Assembly (NCBI RefSeq): GCF_916858655.1
Contig: NZ_CAKASL010000003.1
Location: 310,001-374,000 of the forward strand
Direction of reading: 5' to 3'
Origin: Aeromicrobium sp. Leaf350
Lineage (GTDB): Bacteria > Actinomycetota > Actinomycetes > Propionibacteriales > Nocardioidaceae
DNA: 64,000 nucleotides
Position numbers and translations under genes: made by a program
The notes under the pieces: generated by a model
The model's database searches: none
Told to the model about the DNA's origin: nothing
Seen by the model: the letters and a program-made list of their open reading frames with translations, nothing else
Shown here: positions 27,204 to 34,566 of the stretch, piece after piece
How positions within the stretch are numbered: position 1 is the first letter of the stretch
Layout: each line of letters opens with the position of its first letter

Positions 27204-27209
27204 TAAACT
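27204..27209 (+). promoter_or_regulatory. -10 box of tetR, leaderless
   Basis: TAAACT lies 6 nt before ATG 27216, and TTGGGA lies 18 nt upstream as the -35. Transcription should start at or next to the start codon. Confidence 0.6.
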
Positions 27210-27215
27210 GCACCT

Positions 27216-27806
27216 ATGGGACTGCGGGAGCAGAACGCTGCGCGAACACGCCGGCACATCGCCGCTGCGGCGATGCGGGAGTTCGGTGACCGCGGGTACG
27301 ACGCTACGACGATGGAGGACGTCGCGCGCGGCGCCGACATCGGTCTCTCGACGCTGTATCGGTACTTCCCGACCAAGGAGCAGCTCGCGACGGCCTACCT
27401 CGGCGATCCCGGCCTGATGGGCGAAGAGCTCCGCGCCCGCCCCGTCGACGAGCCGACGGAGGTCGCCCTCGGGCAGGTGCTGCTGGGCTTCATCGACCAG
27501 GTGACGTCGACCCCGGAGGAGGGTCGCATCTTCGGCGGCGTGATGGAGGAGAGCAGCCGGGTGCGCGCGCGGCTCCTGGAGTGGCTCGGTGACGCGCACG
27601 TCGCGCTGAGCGACGCGCTCACCGACCGCGAGGGTCTCCCCGCGGGTGACGTCGGTGCCGCGGCGGAGGCGTGGGTCGCGATCCTCGTGCTCCAGCAGGC
27701 GACGCTGGGCTCCGACGTCGACGACCCGACCCGGGCCCGCGACGAGGTCGTCGCCGTGATGCGCGACCTGTCGACCCGCACCTTGCGCACCCCCCGCGCG
27801 GAGTAG
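27216..27806 (+). CDS. TetR/AcrR-family repressor
   Basis: 196 residues. The DNA-binding domain is residues 8-55: AARTRRHIAAAAMREFGDRG, then TTMEDVARGADIGLSTLYRYFPTKEQL, here given as two halves of the classic TetR helix-turn-helix. The rest is the helical ligand domain. It diverges from the MMPL exporter with a strong dyad between them, the usual autoregulated efflux arrangement. Ligand unknown; presumably the MMPL substrate. Confidence 0.92.
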   Translation: MGLREQNAARTRRHIAAAAMREFGDRGYDATTMEDVARGADIGLSTLYRYFPTKEQLATAYLGDPGLMGEELRARPVDEPTEVALGQVLLGFIDQVTSTPEEGRIFGGVMEESSRVRARLLEWLGDAHVALSDALTDREGLPAGDVGAAAEAWVAILVLQQATLGSDVDDPTRARDEVVAVMRDLSTRTLRTPRAE

Positions 27807-27826
27807 GACCCGCCCGGCGGCACCCC

Positions 27827-28444
27827 CTACGGGGCGGGGACGAAGCCGCGTGTGCCGAGCAGGGGCACCGTGCGCGAGCCGTCGACGTCGGCCGCGCGGT
27901 GCAGCTCGTCGTGCTCGCCCGCCGCGATGCAGAGCTGACCGCCGGCGCAGGCGACGAGGTGCGACTCCTCGCGTCCGGCGATGAGGCGGTACGAGTCGGC
28001 GGCCCAGGCCGCCTCCGGCGAGAGCCCGCGCCAGTCGTGGTCCTCGAGCGCCGCGAGGATCGCTCCCGCACCCCAGAGGTCCTCGACGGCGGGTCGCAGC
28101 GAGCCGTCGGGCCAGGTGGCTCCGGCGGCGATGACCGCGACGGTCTGCTCCTCCTCGTCGTGCTCGCGGGCGAGCCAGTCGGCCACCGCGCGGGCGTTGT
28201 GCAGGGACCCGGCCACGACCGTGGTCACGCGTTCGGCGAGGTCGGCGGCGAGGCGACCGGTCGGGTCCGTCGGATCGACGGCCCAGACCGGAGAGCCAGC
28301 ATCGAGGGCGTGGGTCACGGCCGTCGTGGCGTGCAGGACGTCGACCACCACCACGACGTCGACGCCGTCGGCCACGGCCGCGGCACCGGAGGCGCCCCAC
28401 TCGAAGCGCACGGTGTGCGCGAGCTGGGCGAGCGCGGGTTCCAT
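27827..28444 (-). CDS. 2-phosphosulfolactate phosphatase (ComB)-family protein
   Basis: 205 residues. ComB motifs are visible: VVDVLHATTAVTHAL (residues about 34-48), VAGSLHNARAVADWL and VAVIAAGATWPDGSLRPAVEDLWGAGAIL (given as the family's continuous acidic block). ComB hydrolyses 2-phosphosulfolactate in coenzyme M synthesis, but actinobacteria lack that pathway, and homologues there are of unknown function. Convergent with tetR (20-nt gap) and divergent from the alcohol dehydrogenase, with which it may share an operator at 28488-28506. Confidence 0.82.
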   Translation of the reverse strand: MEPALAQLAHTVRFEWGASGAAAVADGVDVVVVVDVLHATTAVTHALDAGSPVWAVDPTDPTGRLAADLAERVTTVVAGSLHNARAVADWLAREHDEEEQTVAVIAAGATWPDGSLRPAVEDLWGAGAILAALEDHDWRGLSPEAAWAADSYRLIAGREESHLVACAGGQLCIAAGEHDELHRAADVDGSRTVPLLGTRGFVPAP

Positions 28445-28487
28445 GCCTCCAGTCTGCCGCGCGCCCGGTCAGACCACGCACGCCGAT

Positions 28488-28506
28488 CAGATACATTCCT
28501 GTACTG
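28488..28506. promoter_or_regulatory. Inverted repeat in the ComB-like / alcohol dehydrogenase divergent promoter
   Basis: CAG-A-TACA-TTCC-TGTA-CTG is a dyad with one extra base in the left arm. It lies between the divergent starts at 28444 and 28565, upstream of a TAGGCT -10 (28536-28541). TACAnnnnTGTA is a shape commonly used by TetR- or GntR-type repressors; no regulator is assigned. Confidence 0.45.
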
Positions 28507-28564
28507 AAACGCGTGACCCGGGCCACAGCGACCGCTAGGCTCCACGCACGATCGGAGGTCACCC

Positions 28565-29728
28565 ATGCGCGCCGTCGTCTGCCACCAGACCGAGCTCACC
28601 GTCGAGGACGTCCCGGACCTGGAGCCGGGGCCGGGACAGGTGCTGCTCAAGGTCCTGCGGGCCGGGATCTGCGGGTCCGACCTGCACGCCCGCCACCATT
28701 CCCAGGTCACGCACGACACCGTCGCCGAGGTCGGGTACGACGACTTCATGACCCCCGACGACCACGTCGTGATGGGGCACGAGTTCGTCGGTGAGGTCGT
28801 GGCCTACGGACCGAAGACGCACGGTCGCTGGCCCGTGGGCACCCGGGTCGTCTCGCTCCCGCTGGTCCGCACCGAGCACGGCCTGCAGATGACAGGTCTG
28901 ACCCCGAGGGCTCCGGGTGGCTACGCCGAGCACGTGCTGGTCTCCGAGGCCGTGACGATGGAGGTCCCGTCGAAGGTGCCGGTCGACCACGCTGCGATGA
29001 CCGAGCCGCTGGCCGTGGCCTGGCACGCGGTGCGCAAGGGTCGGGTGGGCCGCAAGGACACCGCCGTCGTCATCGGCTGCGGGCCCATCGGGCTCGCCGT
29101 GATCCTCATGCTCAAGGCGTCCGGGGTGAAGAACGTCGTCGCGAGCGACTTCTCGGCCGGTCGGCGCGAGCTCGCCCGGCAGTGTGGTGCCGACGTCGTG
29201 GTCGACCCGGCTGTCGAGTCGCCGTGGACCCGTTTCGAGACCAGCAAGCGCTACGTCACCGACGCCCCGAGCTTCATGGAGCTCGGCATGTCGACGATGG
29301 AGAAGCTCCGCCGGCTGCCGAAAGTGCCGTGGTGGCGGGCCTTCCAGATCGCCGAGAAGGTCGGCGCCCTGCCGACCGGGCCCGTCGTGTTCGAGTGCGT
29401 CGGCGTGCCCGGCATCCTCGAGCAGATCAGCACGGCCGCTCCGCTGCAGAGCCGCATCGTCGTGGTCGGCGTCTGCATGGAGCCCGACACGTTCCGGCCG
29501 GTCATGGCGATCAACAAGGAGCACGAGCTGAGGTTCGCGTTCTGCTACGACCCGGCCGAGTTCCGCCAGGTGCTGGTGTGGCTCGCCGACGGCACCGTCG
29601 ACCCGTCGCCGCTGCACACCGGCACGGTCGGTCTCGACGGCGTGGCCACGGCCTTCGACCAGCTCGGCGACCCGGAGGCGCACGCCAAGATCCTGGTCGA
29701 CCCCGAGAGCGCCGCCACCAGCGCCTAG
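28565..29728 (+). CDS. Zinc-dependent alcohol dehydrogenase (MDR superfamily)
   Basis: 387 residues from ATG 28565 with GGAGGTC five bases upstream. Catalytic zinc ligands are recognisable: Cys36 (GICGSDLHARHH), His72-Glu73 (MGHEFVGEV). NAD(P) is bound through AVVIGCGPIGLAVILML. The four-Cys structural-zinc lobe normal in classical ADHs is absent, its place being taken by VVSLPLVRTEHGLQM. An inserted stretch FMELGMSTMEKLRRL interrupts the nucleotide domain. Probably oxidises an alcohol or aldehyde-adduct; substrate unknown. TAGGCT (28536) is a likely -10. Confidence 0.88.
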   Translation: MRAVVCHQTELTVEDVPDLEPGPGQVLLKVLRAGICGSDLHARHHSQVTHDTVAEVGYDDFMTPDDHVVMGHEFVGEVVAYGPKTHGRWPVGTRVVSLPLVRTEHGLQMTGLTPRAPGGYAEHVLVSEAVTMEVPSKVPVDHAAMTEPLAVAWHAVRKGRVGRKDTAVVIGCGPIGLAVILMLKASGVKNVVASDFSAGRRELARQCGADVVVDPAVESPWTRFETSKRYVTDAPSFMELGMSTMEKLRRLPKVPWWRAFQIAEKVGALPTGPVVFECVGVPGILEQISTAAPLQSRIVVVGVCMEPDTFRPVMAINKEHELRFAFCYDPAEFRQVLVWLADGTVDPSPLHTGTVGLDGVATAFDQLGDPEAHAKILVDPESAATSA

Positions 29729-29732
29729 CGGA

Positions 29733-30218
29733 CTACTCCGACTCGTAGGGGTAGCCGCGGTCGACGAACGCGCGGCGCACGGCCTCGCGCTTGGCCTCCA
29801 CGGTCTCCTCGAACAGGCGGCGGCCCTGGGTGCCGTCGATCACGACCTTCTTGCGGTCGCGGTGGATGCCCACGACCTGGTCGCGGGTCAGCGTCCGACG
29901 GTCCTGGCCGTGCACGACGACCACCCGGTCGTCGTGCACCTCGAGGCTGTACTGGGACTCCAGCTCGACGGCTGCGAGCACGAGTCCGAGCACGAGGCCC
30001 ACCACTCCCCGCACGACCCACTGCCACGGCTCGTCGAAGTCGCCGACCCAGCGCAGTGGCTCGCTGAAGGGGATGAACGGCACGTCGGCCAGCCAGGCGG
30101 CCAGGAGCGGCGCCAGCAGGAGGACCAGCGCGCCACCACCGCCGAGGAGGACGTACGTCCAGACCGTGTCCTCACGGCTCGACCCGAGGAGGTCGTGGTC
30201 GGAGGGCGCCGCCGCCAT
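29733..30218 (-). CDS. YqeB-family membrane protein
   Basis: 161 residues. Two hydrophobic helices (about 20-45 and 67-85) flank the segment PFIPFSEPLRW. A C-terminal PH-like beta domain follows (DDRVVVVHGQDRRTLTRDQVVGIHRDRKKVVI) and ends in FVDRGYPYESE. This layout matches actinobacterial YqeB-family proteins, whose function is unknown. It is convergent with the alcohol dehydrogenase (4-nt gap) and adjacent to a small gene 2 nt upstream on the same strand. Confidence 0.8.
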   Translation of the reverse strand: MAAAPSDHDLLGSSREDTVWTYVLLGGGGALVLLLAPLLAAWLADVPFIPFSEPLRWVGDFDEPWQWVVRGVVGLVLGLVLAAVELESQYSLEVHDDRVVVVHGQDRRTLTRDQVVGIHRDRKKVVIDGTQGRRLFEETVEAKREAVRRAFVDRGYPYESE

Positions 30219-30220
30219 GC

Positions 30221-30481
30221 TCAGCTGGCGGAGGGCTCGTCGACGACAGCGGACTCGTTCTCGTCGGCGCCCGTGGGCTCGTCGCGCGGCGGGGCCGGCG
30301 TCTCGGACGAAGTGCTCGAGGAGGCGGCAGCGCGCAACGCCGGGGGACCGATCACGGCCTGCTTGACCAGGTCGTACGCGTGCGCGACACCCGACAGCGC
30401 CCGGTCGGAGGCCTCCACCCAGGAGTGCCCTTCACCCAGGTTGCGGTGAAGGAGCGTCAGGTAGAGCGACGGGCGGGGCAT
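30221..30481 (-). CDS. Small hypothetical protein
   Basis: 86 residues. The N-terminal half (MPRPSLYLTLLHRNLGEGH, WVEASDRALSGVAHAYDLVK) looks helical and folded. The C-terminal 35 residues are Ser/Ala/Glu/Pro-rich and probably disordered. No family recognised. It sits between the HerA-like ATPase gene (16 nt) and the YqeB gene (2 nt), so all three are likely cotranscribed. Confidence 0.62.
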   Translation of the reverse strand: MPRPSLYLTLLHRNLGEGHSWVEASDRALSGVAHAYDLVKQAVIGPPALRAAASSSTSSETPAPPRDEPTGADENESAVVDEPSAS

Positions 30482-30496
30482 GGGTCAACTCTACGT

Positions 30497-32110
30497 TCAC
30501 CTTCGCCGCTTGCCGAACAGGATGCGCACGACTTCCCGACCGATCGTCCTGCCGGCCTCTCCGGCGGCCCGGTCGAGCGGTGACTGCCGGCGTGTCGTGC
30601 GGCGCGGTGCGCGCGAGCGCCTGCGGCTGCGCGGGGTGCGGCTCGGCGCGGGTTCCGGCTCGGGCGACCGCTCGCGGAGCTGGTCCTCCAGGCGTCCGGC
30701 CTCCTCGGCCAGACGGTCGTCGCGGACCGGAGGCGCGGCCTCGGGCGACGGCGCGGGTGCGGCCGGTGGGGCGGTCGGCGCCGCGGCGGCCGCGTACTTC
30801 GCGGTCAGCGGCGAGCTCGCGACGAGCGACTGCAGCACCTCGGGAGGCGCGGGCGCCATCGAGGCCTTCGGGGCGCGGAGGCGGGTCCAGGCGACGGGCG
30901 TCGGCGCGCCCTTCTCGCTCAGCACGGTCACGACGGCCTCGCCGGTCGCGAGCTGGGTGAGCACGGCCGCCAGGTCGTAGGAGGAATGTGGATATGTCGA
31001 CACGGCGGACCTGAGCGCCTTCGCATCGGCCGGTGTGTGGGCCCGCAGCTGGTGCTGCACGCGCGACCCGAGCTGGGCGAGGACGGCATCCGGCAGGTCG
31101 GTGGGGCTCTGCGTCACGAACACGATGCCCACCCCCTTGGACCGGATCAGGCGCACGGTCTGCGTCACGACCTCGAGGAAGTCCTTCGACGCGTCGGCGA
31201 ACAGCAGGTGCGCCTCGTCGAGGAAGAACACGAGCTTCGGACGGGGCAGGTCGCCGACCTCCGGCAGCTCGGCGAACAGGCGCCGCAGCAGGTACATCAA
31301 GAACGTCGAGAACAGCACGGGGCGGTCCTGCACCCCCGGCAGCTCCAGCAGCGACACCTGTCCGCGGCCGTCGGCGGCCGTGGCCAGGAGGTCCGTGACC
31401 TGGAACGAGGGCTCGCCGAAGAACACGTCGGCCCCCGCGTCCGCGAACACGACGAGCTCGCGCAGGATCACGCCGGCCGTGGCCTTCGAGAGCCCGCCCA
31501 GATCTTCCAGGTCGACCTTGCCCTCGGCGCTGGTCAGGCGGTGCACGACCTGACGCAGGTCCTCGAGCGTCACGAGGGGGCGCCCGGTCCGCTCGGCGTG
31601 GTGGAACACCAGCGCCAGCGACGACTCCTGCGTCTCGTTGAGCCCGAGCACCTTCGCCAGCATGACGGGCCCGAAGTCGGCCACCGAGGCCCTGATCGGC
31701 ACACCGGTGCCGACGCCGCCGAGCACGAACGGCGTGACGGAGCAGGCCGCGGGTCGCCAGTCCTGGCCGATGTCCTGCGTGCGCTCGGTGAGCCGCTCGT
31801 CGGCCACGCCGGCGACGGCCATGCCGGACAGGTCGCCCTTCAGGTCGGGGGCGAACACGGGGACGCTCAGCGCGCTCAGCTGCTCGGCGAGGAGCTGCAG
31901 GGTGCGGGTCTTGCCGGTGCCGGTCGCCCCGGCGACGAGGCCGTGCCGGTTGAACATCGCCACCGGGATGCGCACCGGGACGTCGGGCACCGCCTCCCCG
32001 TCGACCAGCACACCGAGCTCGACGGTCTCACCGCTGAAGGCGTATCCCTCGCGGACCGTCGCGCGGACGTCGTCGGCGGCCCCGGGGGCCTCGCCACTCC
32101 CACTCGCCAT
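30497..32110 (-). CDS. HerA-like (DUF853) P-loop ATPase
   Basis: 537 residues. Walker A GATGTGKT is residues 61-68 (HGLVAGATGTGKTRTLQ) and Walker B is KLVFFLDEAHLLF. VTQSPTDLPDAVLAQLGSRVQHQLRA is the sensor and arginine-finger region of HerA/DUF853 ATPases. The last ~110 residues are Pro/Ala- then Arg-rich (RRRSRAPRRTTRRQ) and should bind nucleic acid or be flexible. HerA proteins form hexameric DNA translocases, usually with NurA nuclease; no nuclease partner is next to it here. Function of the bacterial DUF853 group is not established. Confidence 0.88.
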   Translation of the reverse strand: MASGSGEAPGAADDVRATVREGYAFSGETVELGVLVDGEAVPDVPVRIPVAMFNRHGLVAGATGTGKTRTLQLLAEQLSALSVPVFAPDLKGDLSGMAVAGVADERLTERTQDIGQDWRPAACSVTPFVLGGVGTGVPIRASVADFGPVMLAKVLGLNETQESSLALVFHHAERTGRPLVTLEDLRQVVHRLTSAEGKVDLEDLGGLSKATAGVILRELVVFADAGADVFFGEPSFQVTDLLATAADGRGQVSLLELPGVQDRPVLFSTFLMYLLRRLFAELPEVGDLPRPKLVFFLDEAHLLFADASKDFLEVVTQTVRLIRSKGVGIVFVTQSPTDLPDAVLAQLGSRVQHQLRAHTPADAKALRSAVSTYPHSSYDLAAVLTQLATGEAVVTVLSEKGAPTPVAWTRLRAPKASMAPAPPEVLQSLVASSPLTAKYAAAAAPTAPPAAPAPSPEAAPPVRDDRLAEEAGRLEDQLRERSPEPEPAPSRTPRSRRRSRAPRRTTRRQSPLDRAAGEAGRTIGREVVRILFGKRRR

Positions 32111-32145
32111 GCGCGCAGCCTAACCGTGTGACGGCCGGCGTCTCC

Positions 32146-32151
32146 TAGACT
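32146..32151 (+). promoter_or_regulatory. -10 box of a leaderless promoter
   Basis: TAGACT lies 6 nt before ATG 32158. Confidence 0.6.
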
Positions 32152-32157
32152 GGCGTG

Positions 32158-32460
32158 ATGATCTTCCGGGAGGTGTCCGAGGGGCGGCCGTACCCCGAGC
32201 ACGGGCTCAGTGCCTCCGGTTGGGCGGAGATCTCGCCCAGTCAGGTCCGTCTCGACGACCTCACGACCACCAAGAGCCAGCTCGACCTCGCCCTGCTGCT
32301 CGACGAGGACTCCACGTACTACGGTGACCTTTTCGCCCACGTCGTGAGCTGGCAGGGTCGCCTCTACCTCGAGGACGGCCTCCACCGCGCGGTCCGCACC
32401 GCCCTCCAGCAGCGCCACATGCTGCACGCCAGGGTCTACACGATGGGAGCCCGCCGATGA
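32158..32460 (+). CDS. Small conserved protein (annotated in relatives as VapB-family antitoxin)
   Basis: 100 residues from ATG 32158 (the preceding GTG at 32155 is also in frame). Conserved features are a GRPYPEHGL segment, SQVRLDDLTTTKSQLDL, the acidic LLDEDSTYYGDLFAHVVSWQG block and LEDGLHRAVRTALQQR. Close relatives occur widely in actinobacteria directly upstream of a LytR_C protein, as here. The antitoxin label is carried in databases, but I see no VapC toxin gene beside it, and the constant linkage argues for a housekeeping role. Confidence 0.8.
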   Translation: MIFREVSEGRPYPEHGLSASGWAEISPSQVRLDDLTTTKSQLDLALLLDEDSTYYGDLFAHVVSWQGRLYLEDGLHRAVRTALQQRHMLHARVYTMGARR

Positions 32461-32966
32461 CGCGGACCTGGAACCTGCTGACGTCGCTCGTCGCGATCGC
32501 GGTGTTCGCCGGTGGCGCCCTGATCGGCTGGAACCTGCTGACGGCCAAGGCCGACACCGGTGGCGGCCCGACCTGCACCGAGCGCAGCGTCGCGACCGGC
32601 GAGCCGCTGACCCCCAACCTCGTGCAGGTCAACGTGCTCAACGCCTCCGGTCGCAGCGGCCTGGCGAACCGGGTCAGCATCAACCTGCAGCGCTACGGCT
32701 TCCTGGCGGGCACGATCGACAACACGACGAGCCAGATCCCCGTCGACCACGTCGCGATCTTCACCGACGACCCGGAGGACCCGATGGTCCAGCTCGTCGC
32801 GCAGCAGTTCCAGGTGCCGCCGCAGATCGTCGCACCCGACGTGAAGATCGGCGACGGCGTCACGGTCGTCGTGGGCCCGAACTACACCGACCTCAACCCG
32901 GCTCCGCCGACCGAGATCGCCGCGACGCGAGACGTCAACGTGTGCGTGCCGCTCGTCGAGCTCTGA
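32457..32966 (+). CDS. LytR_C domain membrane-anchored protein
   Basis: 169 residues. ATGA overlap with the preceding gene implies coupling. One N-terminal membrane helix (about 8-29) anchors a LytR C-terminal domain: LVQVNVLNASGRSGLANRVSINL and LQRYGF, then a beta region to VVVGPNYTDL. Two outside Cys (PTCTE and VNVCVPL) may pair. LytR_C domains are found at the ends of LCP phosphotransferases and alone in many actinobacteria. The stand-alone forms are thought to work at the cell wall, but the role is unproven. Confidence 0.88.
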   Translation: MTRTWNLLTSLVAIAVFAGGALIGWNLLTAKADTGGGPTCTERSVATGEPLTPNLVQVNVLNASGRSGLANRVSINLQRYGFLAGTIDNTTSQIPVDHVAIFTDDPEDPMVQLVAQQFQVPPQIVAPDVKIGDGVTVVVGPNYTDLNPAPPTEIAATRDVNVCVPLVEL

Positions 32967-32983
32967 GCACGCGCCGACGACGG

Positions 32984-34462
32984 TCAGTCGCCCCAGCCGG
33001 CGAGCCGGCCGTGACGCGCCACCTGGCTCAGGCGACGGTCGACCTCGTCGCGCACGTGACGTGAGCTGACGATCAGCATCTCGTCGCCGGCCATGATGCG
33101 GGTCGTCGTGGTGGGCACGATCGTGCGCTCACCGCGCACGAGGAGCGAGACCATCGCCCCTTCGGGCAGCCGGAGCTCGCCCACCTCGATGCCGGACAGT
33201 CGTGAGCTCTCGGCGACCCGCACCTGCAGCAGGTCGGCCTCGACCCGCTCGAGCGGGGCGGACTCGACCTCGAGCTGACGCACGTCGCCGAGCACCCCGC
33301 TCCACGCGGCGAGCGCCCCCAGAGGCGCCGCCTGCGCCAGCGTGTAGACGACGACGGCGACGAAGACGATGTTGAACAGGTCGCGCGAGCCGGCCACGCC
33401 GTTGGCGAGCGGGATCGTGGCCAGGATGATCGGCACGGCTCCTCGGAGCCCGGCCCAGCCGAGGAACAGCTGTTCCCGCCAGTCGATCCCGAACCACACG
33501 GCGCACGCCGCGATCGACAGGGGTCGCGCCACGAAGGTCAGGATGGCGCCGACCGCGAGACCCATCCAGACGTGCCAGGCGGAGAACTCGTCCGGGTTGG
33601 CGAGCAGCCCCAGCATGACGAACAGGGCGATCTGGGCCAGCCAGCCGACCCCCTCGACGAACGAGCGGGTCGCGGTGCGGTGGGGGAGCACCGTGTTGCC
33701 GAGCACCAGGGCGGCGATGTAGATCGCGGCGAAGCCGGAGGCGTGGATAGCGGCCGCCGAGGCGTACGCCAGGATCGTGAATGCCAGGACCACGAGCGGG
33801 TACAGGCCGGAGGCGGGCAGCGCGACGCGACGCAGCAGGGCGCCGCCCAGGGCGCCGACGGCGAGGCCGATGCCGATGCCCACGACGATCTCGTAGAGGA
33901 TCAGGGCCACGAAGGCCCACACCCCGTTCTCGGCGAGCTCGCCCGTGCTGATCGCGATCACGAGCACGACGATCGGCGCGTCGTTGAGGCCCGACTCGGC
34001 TTCGAGCGTGCCGCTGACCCGGTGCTTGAGGTTGACCGTGCGCAGCACCGAGAAGACGGCCGCGGCGTCGGTGGGCGTCAGCACCGCCGCCAGCAGGACC
34101 GAGAGCGTCCAGTCCATGCCGAGGAACGTGTGCACGCACACCGCGACGACCAGCACGCTCACGACCGACCCCAGCGTCGCGAGCAGGAGGCCGAAGCCGA
34201 TCGAGGGGCGCACGTGAGCCCAGTTCGTCGTGATGCCGCCCTCGGCGAGGATCAGCATGAGCGCCGCGAAGCCGAGCGAGAGCGCGAGGTCGGCGTCGTC
34301 GAACTCGATGCCCAGCCCGTTGGTGCCGAGCAGCAGGCCGAGGCCCAGGTACATCAGCAGCGACGGCAGACCCGCCGTGACGGAGAGGCGAACGGCGAGG
34401 ACGGCGACGATCAGCACCGCGGACCCGATCAGCAGGAACTGGTCGAGGTCGTGGACGTCCAC
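32984..34462 (-). CDS. K+/H+ antiporter (CPA1/NhaP2 type) with RCK_C domain
   Basis: 492 residues. About 12-13 transmembrane helices contain the CPA ion-binding motif TPTDAAAVFSVL and LEAESGLNDAPIVVLVIAIS, where the Asp pair carries cations. The C-terminal ~90 residues form a TrkA_C/RCK_C regulatory domain (VRQLEVESAPLERVEADLLQ, then GEMLIV-like strands around DEMLIVSSRHVRDEV). It would export K+ against H+. RCK_C domains in several bacteria bind c-di-AMP, and disA is in this window, so nucleotide control is possible but untested. Confidence 0.88.
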   Translation of the reverse strand: MDVHDLDQFLLIGSAVLIVAVLAVRLSVTAGLPSLLMYLGLGLLLGTNGLGIEFDDADLALSLGFAALMLILAEGGITTNWAHVRPSIGFGLLLATLGSVVSVLVVAVCVHTFLGMDWTLSVLLAAVLTPTDAAAVFSVLRTVNLKHRVSGTLEAESGLNDAPIVVLVIAISTGELAENGVWAFVALILYEIVVGIGIGLAVGALGGALLRRVALPASGLYPLVVLAFTILAYASAAAIHASGFAAIYIAALVLGNTVLPHRTATRSFVEGVGWLAQIALFVMLGLLANPDEFSAWHVWMGLAVGAILTFVARPLSIAACAVWFGIDWREQLFLGWAGLRGAVPIILATIPLANGVAGSRDLFNIVFVAVVVYTLAQAAPLGALAAWSGVLGDVRQLEVESAPLERVEADLLQVRVAESSRLSGIEVGELRLPEGAMVSLLVRGERTIVPTTTTRIMAGDEMLIVSSRHVRDEVDRRLSQVARHGRLAGWGD

Positions 34463-34566
34463 CGCGGCCTCCCGGGTCTGGTGCGTGGGCTGAAGTCTAT
34501 CGGCCCGGCCACCGTGCGGGGGTCACGGCAGCCGGACCGACAGCCCGGGCGGAGGTCGGCCCCAGA

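Noticed and set aside
24624-27206. An 860-codon open frame antisense to the MMPL and CNNM genes
   Set aside because: It is a GC-rich shadow with a His/Arg/Asp/Glu-rich, low-complexity translation and no domain. The opposite strand encodes clear transporters.
27827-28444. Coenzyme M biosynthesis
   Set aside because: Only a ComB-family homologue is present; no ComA, ComC or other pathway genes are visible, and the host is an actinobacterium.
32158-32460. A VapBC toxin-antitoxin pair
   Set aside because: No PIN-domain gene is adjacent. The downstream partner is a LytR_C membrane protein in a coupled operon.
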